Positions 1 to 5,686 are shown, numbered from the stretch's first letter. The stretch is DNA of 7,595 nt from Novosphingobium sp. (GCA_027490345.1 JAIXYF010000331.1:1-7595); one strand, 5' to 3'. The notes: generated by a model from the letters alone, not told the origin. Numbers and translations: made by a program.

Positions 1-367
1 CAGCCCGCGCGATTATGACCGGTTCCTGATGATGCTGGCAGGCGGCGGCATGATCGGCAGCACCCGCGTGATGAGCGAGGCGGCAGTGCGCCTCGGCACG
101 AGCAACCTTCTGCCCGCGAGCGCCGATCTTGCGGGGACGTGGGTGGAAGGCGCCGGATTTGGCGCGGGCGGCCGGGCCGGTCTTGGCGCGGATGCGGGCA
201 CGTTCGGCTGGTCCGGCGCGGCTGGTACGGTCGGCTTCGTCAACACGCGCGTGGGCCTGCGCGCGGGCCTGTTCGTGCAATTCATGCCCTCGGCGGCACT
301 GCCCATTCCCGAGGAATTCCCCAAGTCCGTGCTGACCGATGTCTCGGCCATGAAGAAAGCGGCGTAA
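1..367 (+). CDS. Serine hydrolase, beta-lactamase family (C-terminal part)
   Basis: The open frame enters from the left edge (first full codon at base 2) and ends at TAA 365-367, leaving 121 C-terminal residues. It reads as the end of a class C beta-lactamase/esterase-fold protein (PF00144 type). It starts with SPRDYDRFLMMLAGGG, a helix typical of these enzymes, followed by a glycine-rich stretch. Next comes GWSGAAGT, which matches the position of the KTG-like or W-G-G motif lining the active site, then a final strand with LFVQFMP. The catalytic S-x-x-K and Y-x-N motifs would lie upstream of the window, so activity and substrate cannot be judged; many relatives are esterases or peptidases and do not hydrolyse beta-lactams. 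The stop lies 5 bases before the NudC start, so the two are probably co-transcribed. The family call is fairly safe, the function is not. Confidence 0.8.
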   Translation, partial: SPRDYDRFLMMLAGGGMIGSTRVMSEAAVRLGTSNLLPASADLAGTWVEGAGFGAGGRAGLGADAGTFGWSGAAGTVGFVNTRVGLRAGLFVQFMPSAALPIPEEFPKSVLTDVSAMKKAA

Positions 368-372
368 CGATA

Positions 373-1278
373 ATGCTCTACAGACCAAACCCCCCGATTT
401 CCTTCACCGGCGCCGTGCTTGATCGCGCCGATCACATCCGCGCCGATGCCGACAAGCTGGCTGAACTGATGAACTGGCGCGCGCGCCTGCTGCGGCTCGA
501 TGGGCTCGATCCGGTGATCGGCGATGATGGCAGCCTCGTCTGGGGCACGCTGGCCGATGCGGGCGAGCAGGATGAGCTGGTGTTCCTCGGCCTCGATGGC
601 GAAGGCCGCGCCTGCTTTGCACCCGTCGCCCCCGCCAACAAGGGGAACCCCGGCCCCGCCAACCCCCGCCTGTGGGGCGCGATGGCCTCGCTCCCCGCAG
701 GCGATCTGGCCACTTATGGCGGCGCGCGCGCGCTGGTCGATTGGCATGCCCGCCACCGCTTCTGCGCGCGCTGCGGCTATGCGACCAAGCTCGGCAAGGG
801 CGGCTGGCAGCGTAAATGCGTGAATATGGACTGCAAAGCGGAGCATTTCCCGCGCGTCGATCCGGTCACGATCATGTCGGTCGAATGGGAGGGCAAGCTC
901 CTCCTTGGCCGCCAGCCCCGCTTCCCCCCGCGCCGCTATTCCGCGCTCGCCGGTTTCGTGGAACCCGGCGAATCGATCGAAGAGGCCGTGGCCCGCGAAG
1001 TGTTCGAGGAAGCGGGCGTGCGGGTGCGCGATGTGCAGTATGTCGCCTGCCAGCCCTGGCCGTTCCCTTCCTCGCTGATGATCGGCTGCCACGCCCATGC
1101 CGATGACGGCGCGATCACCATCGACGCGACCGAGCTTGACGACGCGCGCTGGTTCACGCGCGAGGAAGTGGTCTACGCCATGGAAGGCCTCAAAACCGGG
1201 CGCGAAGACGGCGCCTTCATCGCCCCGCCACCCTTCGCGGTGGCCCATCACCTCCTCAAATGGTGGATCGAACAATGA
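373..1278 (+). CDS. nudC: NADH pyrophosphatase, Nudix family (NudC type)
   Basis: The 301-residue product should hydrolyse NAD(H) to NMN(H) and AMP. Established NudC enzymes also remove NAD caps from RNA, in the cytoplasm. Visible features in order: an N-terminal NUDIX-like region (about 1-125); a zinc ribbon with Cys131, Cys134, Cys149 and Cys154 (CxxC...CVNMDC); a full Nudix box at 194-216 (GFVEPGES...REVFEEAGV, fitting GX5EX7REUXEEXGU); and the NudC-specific QPWPFPSS at 227-234, the signature that separates NADH pyrophosphatases from other Nudix enzymes. The residue before this motif is Cys, not the usual Ser. I chose ATG 373 because it follows the upstream stop by 5 bases; the frame stays open further upstream, but that part translates to unconvincing arginine-rich sequence. 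The stop overlaps the next start (ATGA). Family and specificity are well supported. Confidence 0.95.
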   Translation: MLYRPNPPISFTGAVLDRADHIRADADKLAELMNWRARLLRLDGLDPVIGDDGSLVWGTLADAGEQDELVFLGLDGEGRACFAPVAPANKGNPGPANPRLWGAMASLPAGDLATYGGARALVDWHARHRFCARCGYATKLGKGGWQRKCVNMDCKAEHFPRVDPVTIMSVEWEGKLLLGRQPRFPPRRYSALAGFVEPGESIEEAVAREVFEEAGVRVRDVQYVACQPWPFPSSLMIGCHAHADDGAITIDATELDDARWFTREEVVYAMEGLKTGREDGAFIAPPPFAVAHHLLKWWIEQ

Positions 1279-1985
1279 GCGTATCTGGGAGCACACCCGT
1301 ACCCGTCACCGTCGATATCTGGTCCGATGTCATGTGCCCGTGGTGCGTGATCGGCCACAACCAGCTCGAAACCGCGCTGAAGGGCATGCAAGGCGAAGTC
1401 AGCGCCACTGTCCGCTTCCACCCCTTCGAATTGAACCCGGACATGCCCGAGCAGGGCGAGGAAAGCGCCGCGCACATCCAGCGCAAGTATGGCCGCACCC
1501 CCGATCAGGCGGCAGACGCGCGTGGCCGCATGGCGCAGGCCGCCGAAGCGGCAGGCTATTCCTTCCACTACACCGGAGAAGGCGATCCACCCCCCGCCAT
1601 GATGTGGAACACGCGCCTAGCGCACCGCCTCCTCGTCGCCGTGCTGCGCGATCACGGCCCTGAAATGCAGGTCTCGCTCAAGCGCGCCCTGTTCGACGCC
1701 CACTTCCAGCAGCGCCGCCGCATGAACGACCCCGCCGTCCTCACCGACATCGCCGCCTCCGTCGGCATCGATCGCACCGAAGCCGCCGCCGCCCTCACCG
1801 ACCCCGAAATCGACGCCATCGTCGATGCGGGCGAACAGCAGGCGTGGGACTGGAACGTGAGCGGCGTGCCCGCGATGGTCATCAACGGCAAATACATGAT
1901 CCCCGGCGCGCAGGACCCGGCGACGTATGCGAACGCGCTGCGGCGGGTTGTGGCGCGGGAAGCGGCGATGGCGGGGGCGGACTAG
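1275..1985 (+). CDS. DsbA-family (FrnE-like) thiol oxidoreductase
   Basis: The 236-residue protein carries a thioredoxin-fold active site Cys21-Pro-Trp-Cys24 (SDVMCPWCVIG) right after the first beta strand. A long alpha-helical insertion follows, then the return to the fold with the cis-proline loop GVPAMVING around Pro199. FHPFELNPDMP (about residues 52-62) is characteristic of the FrnE/2-hydroxychromene-2-carboxylate isomerase branch of PF01323. The CxxC makes a redox role likelier than the isomerase role. There is no signal peptide, so a cytoplasmic disulfide reductase or isomerase is the best guess, with unknown substrate. ATG 1275 overlaps the nudC stop (ATGA), which suggests translational coupling. 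An in-frame ATG at 1260 would add five residues but lies deeper inside nudC. Family certain, exact role open. Confidence 0.9.
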   Translation: MSVSGSTPVPVTVDIWSDVMCPWCVIGHNQLETALKGMQGEVSATVRFHPFELNPDMPEQGEESAAHIQRKYGRTPDQAADARGRMAQAAEAAGYSFHYTGEGDPPPAMMWNTRLAHRLLVAVLRDHGPEMQVSLKRALFDAHFQQRRRMNDPAVLTDIAASVGIDRTEAAAALTDPEIDAIVDAGEQQAWDWNVSGVPAMVINGKYMIPGAQDPATYANALRRVVAREAAMAGAD

Positions 1986-2001
1986 GGGCGTGGTGGATAA
2001 G

Positions 2002-2053
2002 AAGCCTCCGGCGGGCAAGGGCTAATGCCCTTGCATCCCGGGGTTTGGGGATT
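2002..2053 (-). repeat. Long palindromic repeat, copy 1 (minus orientation)
   Basis: This 52-base element begins 16 bases after the stop at 1985. Read on the minus strand it runs AATCCCCAA, then CCGGGATGCAAGGGC, a 4-base loop, GCCCTTGCCCGCCGGAGG and CTT. It matches copy 2 (2897-2949) almost base for base, in inverted orientation. The core hairpin pairs GCAAGGGC 2015-2022 with GCCCTTGC 2027-2034 around the loop TAAT. A GGTTACGGT unit (minus strand, 2086-2094) lies about 30 bases beyond it, as also seen beside copy 2. There is no U-tract, so it is not a textbook intrinsic terminator, although it could stop or protect the transcript of the upstream operon. Confidence 0.9.
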
Positions 2054-2130
2054 GTTGCGCGTGTCCCCCCTGCAAACTCCGTGTTACCGTAACCCGAGGC
2101 GCGGAGTAAAGATTACACCCCTCAATGTTC

Positions 2131-2817
2131 TTATTTCAGCATGCCGTGGCGAAGCCACCAGATGAAATCGACTTCGCGTGGCGCGATTTTGGCAATGCTG
2201 ACTACTCTTTCACGCTCTAGAGAAAGGGTTAGCCCTAACGTGCGATAAACCATCTTTTTGATGGCTCCATGCTCTGATAAAATTTGCTGATCAGGCTCTC
2301 CCAACAGGTAACGCACCTGCTCTTCGGAGGTGTAAATTTCGATTCCAAAAATCTTATCGCAAGAGGTGCTATCCGAATTGCATTCAATTTTAGAGATGTT
2401 AACGCTATTATCAAAGGTTAGGCTGTACGTTTTTCCAGTTCTTGGATGCATTATATATTGCCATGTATTATACGAACGTATTTCTGTACCTTCCGGAATC
2501 ACGTTGTAATTTTTAAGTAATTCTTTCATAAAGCGGTCATCTTGCCATTTCTCGACGCGAAGCGATTTTGATGGTGATTGGTTTCCTGTTTGCTCATTCA
2601 CCGAGAGGCCTTGCACTAGTTGAGGAGGGCCAAGAATCATGAGGGCTTCATCTTTGGTTTCTCCAAGTCTAGCGTCCTCGTAGGCTCTCAGCTTAGAGGG
2701 GAGTGCGTTCCAGTCATCATACTTCGATTTTCCCCAGGTAAAGGCGATTATTGCCAATGTGAGGATAATGATGGGAAGGCCTCGTCTCCCTATAATTTCT
2801 TTTAATTTTAATGACAT
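2131..2817 (-). CDS. Membrane-anchored protein with two BamE/SmpA-like motifs, unknown function
   Basis: I do not recognise this 228-residue protein as a named family. Residues 1-12 are basic (K4, K6, R11, R12) and precede a hydrophobic segment at 13-28, so it is probably an inner-membrane anchor with the rest in the periplasm. Two stretches resemble the helix-turn of the BamE/SmpA fold (G-x-T-x-x-x-V-x-x-x-L-G-x-P): LGETKDEALMILGPP at 51-65 and YTSEEQVRYLLGEPDQ at 162-177. Each is followed by aromatic, beta-type sequence. Cys146 and Cys153 could form a disulfide. The start is supported by AAAGGGGG about 4-5 bases upstream. The gene is AT-rich: bases 2401-2460 hold 21 G/C of 60, against 45 of 60 at 901-960. 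It uses TTA, ATA and AAT codons freely, which points to acquisition by transfer. A long inverted repeat brackets it. Confidence 0.75.
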   Translation of the reverse strand: MSLKLKEIIGRRGLPIIILTLAIIAFTWGKSKYDDWNALPSKLRAYEDARLGETKDEALMILGPPQLVQGLSVNEQTGNQSPSKSLRVEKWQDDRFMKELLKNYNVIPEGTEIRSYNTWQYIMHPRTGKTYSLTFDNSVNISKIECNSDSTSCDKIFGIEIYTSEEQVRYLLGEPDQQILSEHGAIKKMVYRTLGLTLSLERERVVSIAKIAPREVDFIWWLRHGMLK

Positions 2818-2836
2818 GATGCCCCCTTTGAGTTCC

Positions 2837-2884
2837 GGTTACGGTGGTTCCGGTTTCGGTGACCCGGTTACGGTCGGTTACGGT
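2837..2884 (+). repeat. Cluster of GGTTACGGT units
   Basis: GGTTACGGT occurs at 2837-2845, 2866-2874 and 2876-2884, with the variant GGTTCCGGT at 2846-2854 and the half-like TTCGGT at 2855-2860. The cluster sits just upstream (20 bases) of the start of the AT-rich minus-strand gene. It runs directly into GACAC and then repeat copy 2. Another GTTACGGTGACA lies at 2965-2976, and one inverted unit lies at 2086-2094 next to copy 1. The phrasing is about 9-10 bases but interrupted, so this is a degenerate tandem array. It could be a protein-binding site cluster or an integral part of the dispersed repeat; the sequence alone does not decide. Confidence 0.75.
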
Positions 2885-2896
2885 GACACTTTACTA

Positions 2897-2949
2897 AATC
2901 CCCAACCTTCCGGGATGCAAGGGCGATGGCCCTTGCCCGCCGGAGGCTT
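2897..2949 (+). repeat. Long palindromic repeat, copy 2 (plus orientation)
   Basis: This 53-base element matches the reverse complement of 2002-2053 except for a small difference around the CCTT/CCC junction and the hairpin loop. The core stem is GCAAGGGC 2917-2924 with GCCCTTGC 2929-2936, loop GATG, followed by CCGCCGGAGGCTT. The 12-mer GTTACGGTGACA flanks it on both sides as a direct repeat (2877-2888 and 2965-2976). It lies between the AT-rich gene and the antitoxin gene. Because both neighbouring genes are on the minus strand, it falls downstream of the antitoxin and upstream of the AT-rich gene. Confidence 0.9.
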
Positions 2950-2994
2950 TGACCCCTTAAAGGAGTTACGGTGACAGGTGCAACAACCCCCAAA

Positions 2995-3282
2995 TCACCG
3001 CAGCAATTCGCTCACCAACGAAGGCTTCTGCGCAATCATCGCCAGCAGCACTTGCGCCGGGCCAGTAGGGCGGCGGCGGCCTTGTTCCCAATTCAGCAGC
3101 GTGCCCTTGGCCACGCCGATGCTGCGGGCGAATGCGCTCTGCGACAGGCCGGTGCTGGCGCGGATTGCCGCGACATCGACATCGGGCACTTCCACCGTAT
3201 GAACGACCGCGCCAACCTCGCGGCCTTCCGCGAAGGCAAGCGCTTCGGTCAGTCCCTGCTTGATGCTGTCAAAGCCACTCAT
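2995..3282 (-). CDS. Xre-family antitoxin-like DNA-binding protein (NadS/HigA type)
   Basis: The 95-residue protein has a short N-terminal helix (FDSIKQGLTEALAFAEG) and a linker (VHTVEVPDVDV). A helix-turn-helix follows at about 37-80: IRASTGLSQSAFARSIGV then KGTLLNWEQGRRRPTGPA, the typical Xre recognition helix and wing. This layout is that of NadS/HigA-like antitoxins, which bind a RelE/ParE-type toxin and repress their own operon. In such operons the toxin gene precedes the antitoxin. Here the ATG overlaps by ATGA the stop of a truncated frame that resembles such a toxin's last helix, which supports the assignment. With the toxin gone, the protein is an orphan and could act as an ordinary repressor. 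Family well supported, current role inferred. Confidence 0.88.
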   Translation of the reverse strand: MSGFDSIKQGLTEALAFAEGREVGAVVHTVEVPDVDVAAIRASTGLSQSAFARSIGVAKGTLLNWEQGRRRPTGPAQVLLAMIAQKPSLVSELLR

Positions 3283-3344
3283 TGACGGTCTCTATAATGG
3301 GCGATGAGCAGCTTGCCGAGGGCGATCAGCCCCGCCGCTCCGGT
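3279..3344 (-). pseudogene. Truncated RelE/ParE-type toxin, C-terminal stub
   Basis: On the minus strand, directly upstream of the antitoxin, 21 codons read without a stop and end in LIALGKLLIAHYRDRQ, with TGA 3279-3281 overlapping the antitoxin ATG. Toxins that partner NadS-type antitoxins usually end in a helix of the form A-L-x-x-L-x-K-x-L-x-x-x-Y-R, and the position, frame and ATGA coupling all fit. An in-frame TGA at 3345-3347 closes the frame, and a 77-bp palindromic element begins 13 bases beyond. I read the three minus-strand frames further out and found none of the expected toxin core (a strand of the kind YRVIYF). A full toxin is about 110 residues, so roughly four fifths is missing. 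The identification rests on a short stretch plus context. Confidence 0.55.
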
Positions 3345-3359
3345 TCAACACCTAGCTAT

Positions 3360-3436
3360 CGTCGGCCCGTGCTTGACACGGGCCTTGGCTTCTCCTTGCG
3401 GCAAAAGCCCAGCCCCGTGCCAAGCATGGGGCGACG
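3360..3436. repeat. 77-bp double palindrome (REP/BIME-like)
   Basis: Two hairpins face each other. The first is GGCCCGTG 3364-3371 with CACGGGCC 3377-3384, loop CTTGA. The second is GCCCCGTGC 3412-3420 with GCATGGGGC 3424-3432, loop CAA, containing one G-T pair. The whole element is also an imperfect inverted repeat: CGTCG at 3360-3364 mirrors CGACG at 3432-3436, and the arms share the pattern CCC-R-TGCTTG-R-CACGGG. Paired inverted palindromes of this kind are the layout of REP/BIME elements. It lies 13 bases from the end of the toxin stub. All six frames here give only low-complexity shadows. Confidence 0.8.
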
Positions 3437-3791
3437 GAGAGCGTTGTTCCATAGGTGCGATAACACGTCCAACAACCGCCAGACTCCCGGGATGCAAGGG
3501 TCGCTGCCCCTTGCCCGCCGGAGGCCCTCTCCGCCGCTGCGCCAGCGCCAAAACCGCCGCGCATCCACCATTTTCCTACATCGCCCAAATCTGCGATAAG
3601 GCCCCCGCGCTTCGGCGTTGCTCTTTCTGATCGTCAGTCAGCCCTGAAAATGCGTGCCCGAAGTGTGTCCGGTTGTCGCCTTGGGCAAAAATACATCTTC
3701 ATATCATGGGTTTGCGCGGAAACTTGTAGGTGACGCGGGTGTAACTTGTGTCACCCTGAATCTGTCCTGCAATGGTCCAGCCGCCGCTCCG
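3437..3791. other. Gene-free stretch between the double palindrome and DUF1489
   Basis: Apart from repeat copy 3, I see no convincing gene here on either strand; the open frames are arginine/proline-rich shadows of GC-rich repeat sequence. The right-hand part, about 3640-3780, is less GC-rich. It contains an inverted pair GGTGAC 3729-3734 and GTCACC 3750-3755, about 36 bases past the DUF1489 stop on the minus strand. That pair could be the stem of a weak transcription stop for the mgtE unit, but no U-tract follows. No tRNA or other structured RNA is apparent. Confidence 0.6.
3486..3525 (+). repeat. Long palindromic repeat, copy 3 (partial)
   Basis: These 40 bases run CCCGGGATGCAAGGG, then TCGCTGC, then CCCTTGCCCGCCGGAGGC. 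They match the core of copies 1 and 2 but lack the AATCCCCAA and CTT ends. The stem is GCAAGGG 3494-3500 with CCCTTGC 3508-3514. The loop differs in length and sequence from both other copies while the stem is kept. It lies in the gene-free stretch between the double palindrome and the DUF1489 gene. Confidence 0.85.
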
Positions 3792-4184
3792 TCAGACCAG
3801 CCCCAGCTTCGCCAGTTCCCCCGCCATCGAGGGCGGCAGCATCTCCGCGCTCTCGCCATCCGCCAGATCGGTGGGGGCATCCGCCTCTTCCAGATAGCGC
3901 CAGCCTTGGTGCGCGCGCTTGGGTTTGGGGTGGACGTCGATCAGCCTGGTGGAGATCACGATTTCGGTGCGGCCGCCCTCGCCTTCCTCGAAGCCGAGGA
4001 TTTCGCTGCGGGCAACAAGCTGGTGCTTGAGGATCCAGTAGACCGAGCCGCCAATCATTTCCGCGTGGCGCTTGGGCAAGTAGCGGGTGGTGAGGCGGGC
4101 CTGATCCCGGCGGGTCTGGAACCAGCCGTGGAGGTCTTCGAACGAGGAGGCGCCAAAGGCGACTTTGGTCATGCTGAGCGGCAT
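3792..4184 (-). CDS. DUF1489 family protein
   Basis: The 130-residue protein matches my memory of the alphaproteobacterial DUF1489 family (PF07370) over its full length: MPLSMTKVAFG at the start, RYLPKRHAEMIGGSVYW at 35-51, ILGFEE at 62-67, HPKPKRAHQGWRYLE at 85-99, and the usual LAKLGLV end. No biochemical function is established that I know of. It has no signal peptide or membrane segment, so it is likely cytoplasmic. The start codon lies 5 bases after the mgtE stop, so it is almost certainly translated from the same transcript and may be translationally coupled. The family call is secure. A role connected with magnesium would be inference from position only. Confidence 0.9.
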   Translation of the reverse strand: MPLSMTKVAFGASSFEDLHGWFQTRRDQARLTTRYLPKRHAEMIGGSVYWILKHQLVARSEILGFEEGEGGRTEIVISTRLIDVHPKPKRAHQGWRYLEEADAPTDLADGESAEMLPPSMAGELAKLGLV

Positions 4185-4189
4185 CGGGT

Positions 4190-5665
4190 TTATCCTGCCA
4201 GCCCGCTGAGGACCGCGAGGCCGAGGAACGAGAAGAAGCCCATCACATCGGTCGCCATCGTCACGAACACGGCGGAGGAGACGGCGGGATCGACTTTCAG
4301 CCGATCGAGCGTGACGGGCACGAGAATGCCCGCAAGGCCCGCGACGAGATTATTGATGACCATGGCCGCGCCGATCACGGCGCCGAGCAGCGGGTTCTGA
4401 AACATCAGCGCGGTGCCTCCGCCGATCAGCACGCCCAGCGAAAGCCCGTTGGCAAGCGCGATGCGCACCTCGCGCAGGATCATGCGCACGGTGTTGGAAC
4501 TGGTGAGCTGGTTGGTGGCGATGGCGCGCACCACCACGGCCAGCGTCTGCGTGCCCGCATTTCCGCCCATGCCCGAGACGATGGGCATCAGCACCGCGAG
4601 CAGCGCCAGCCGGGCAATCGCGCCCTGGAACAAGCCGACGACGGACGAGGCAATGATCGCAGTGCCGAGATTGACCACCAGCCACGAAAGCCGCGTGCGC
4701 ACGGTCAGGTGGATCGGCTCGTTGATGTCGCCGTCACCCGCGCCAGACAGGCGCAGGATGTCCTCGCTCGCTTCTTCCTGAATGATGTGAACCACGTCGT
4801 CCACGGTGATCTGGCCGACAAGCCGCCCGCTTTCATCGACCACAGCGGCGGAAATCAGCGCGTATTTCTGGAAGCGCAGCGCGACTTCTTCCTGATCCAT
4901 CGTCACCGGGATCAGTGTCTGGTCGCGCTTCATCACATCGGTGAGCGCGATGGAGCGCGGCGTGCGCAGTATCCACGAAAGCGCGCAGGTGCCGACCGGG
5001 TGGTGCTTGTGATCGACGATGAACACTTCCCAGAACTCGGTGGCGAGATCCTGGTCATCGCGCAGGAAATCGATCAGATCGCCCACGGTGAGGTGTTCGG
5101 GCACCGCGATCACGTCGCGGCTCATGATGCGGCCGGCGGTGTCTTCCGGATAGGCCAGCGCGCTCTCGATGGCGGCGCGGTCTTCCGGCTCCATCTCGGC
5201 GAGGACGGCCTGCTGGTCTTCCGCGTCAAGGTCCTGGATCAGCGCGACTGCGTCGTCGGTTTCCATCTCGCCGGCAAGATCGGCGACTTCATCGGGGTCG
5301 AGTTCCTCGACGAGATCGTCGCGGACATAGTCGTTGAGCTCGGCGATCACTTCGCTGCTGAGCAGATCGTTGATCGCGCGGGCCAGATCGGCGCGGTAAT
5401 CGGGGCCGATCAGCTCGAACAAGTCGGCCACGTCGGCTGGGTGGAGCGGTTCGACGAGATCGTAGACAGTTTCCTGCGCGTCGGCGTCCAGCGCCTCGGT
5501 CACGCGGCGGATGAAGCTGGGGCGCAGCGTGTTGTCCGCGTCGTCAAGGCTTTCGGCGTTGCGGGGGGAATCCGGGCGCGCGGGCGCGAGGACGGCCGGA
5601 TACTCCGTCAAGCCGGAGCCGACTTCCGCCCGTGCGGATTCGTGCAGATCATCGCCAAGCGCCAT
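4190..5665 (-). CDS. mgtE: Magnesium transporter MgtE
   Basis: At 491 residues it has the usual MgtE length and full architecture. After a variable N-terminal leader (1-47) come the acidic helical N domain (about 50-170, with PLHPADVADLFELI at 73-86) and two CBS domains (about 178-235 and 240-303, IMSRDVIAVPEH and LVGQITVDDVVHII). Five membrane helices follow at about 328-349, 353-380, 400-425, 427-452 and 463-488. The conserved PIVSGMGGNAGTQ is at 361-373 and the pore Asp at D473 in TDVMGF, which corresponds to the ion-selecting Asp of Thermus MgtE. The protein forms a homodimeric inner-membrane Mg2+ channel, and the N and CBS domains sense cytosolic Mg2+ and close it. ATG 5665 lacks a strong ribosome-binding site and is preceded by a GC hairpin. 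The gene is divergent from ppiB and coupled to DUF1489. Confidence 0.97.
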   Translation of the reverse strand: MALGDDLHESARAEVGSGLTEYPAVLAPARPDSPRNAESLDDADNTLRPSFIRRVTEALDADAQETVYDLVEPLHPADVADLFELIGPDYRADLARAINDLLSSEVIAELNDYVRDDLVEELDPDEVADLAGEMETDDAVALIQDLDAEDQQAVLAEMEPEDRAAIESALAYPEDTAGRIMSRDVIAVPEHLTVGDLIDFLRDDQDLATEFWEVFIVDHKHHPVGTCALSWILRTPRSIALTDVMKRDQTLIPVTMDQEEVALRFQKYALISAAVVDESGRLVGQITVDDVVHIIQEEASEDILRLSGAGDGDINEPIHLTVRTRLSWLVVNLGTAIIASSVVGLFQGAIARLALLAVLMPIVSGMGGNAGTQTLAVVVRAIATNQLTSSNTVRMILREVRIALANGLSLGVLIGGGTALMFQNPLLGAVIGAAMVINNLVAGLAGILVPVTLDRLKVDPAVSSAVFVTMATDVMGFFSFLGLAVLSGLAG

Positions 5666-5667
5666 GG

Positions 5668-5686
5668 CCCGGGGGATACGCCCGGG
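5668..5686 (-). promoter_or_regulatory. GC-rich hairpin just before the mgtE start codon
   Basis: CCCGGG at 5668-5673 and CCCGGG at 5681-5686 are each self-complementary and pair across a 7-base loop. In the mgtE message the stem ends two bases before AUG, where a ribosome-binding site is expected and where no purine-rich site is visible. The arrangement could limit translation initiation. In the same 113-base divergent gap, TATAAT on the minus strand (5740-5745) could be an mgtE -10 box, but no -35 box stands at the right distance. No M-box (Mg2+ riboswitch) is recognisable, and the leader is far too short for one. Confidence 0.3.

Noticed and set aside
13..1296. 427-codon open frame on the minus strand opposite the serine hydrolase and nudC
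   Set aside because: It is the antisense shadow of GC-rich coding DNA. The plus-strand frames carry complete NudC motifs, while the antisense product is Ala/Gly/Arg-rich without recognisable domains.
2015..2034. Core hairpin of repeat copy 1 as an intrinsic terminator of the upstream operon
   Set aside because: The stem is good, but no run of T follows on either strand, and the same structure occurs at places that are not gene ends in the same sense. Left as a possibility inside the repeat entry only.
3282..3298. TTGACG followed by TATAAT on the plus strand, resembling a promoter
   Set aside because: The two boxes are only 5 bases apart instead of about 17, and no plus-strand gene follows.
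2002..3525. The repeated sequences as a CRISPR array
   Set aside because: Copies are in mixed orientation, irregularly spaced (hundreds of bases apart) and strongly palindromic, with no regular spacers and no cas genes in the window.
3345..3599. Several overlapping short frames on both strands, possibly the missing toxin
   Set aside because: They translate the palindromes and repeat copy 3. None shows a RelE/ParE core, and the frames break at each palindrome.
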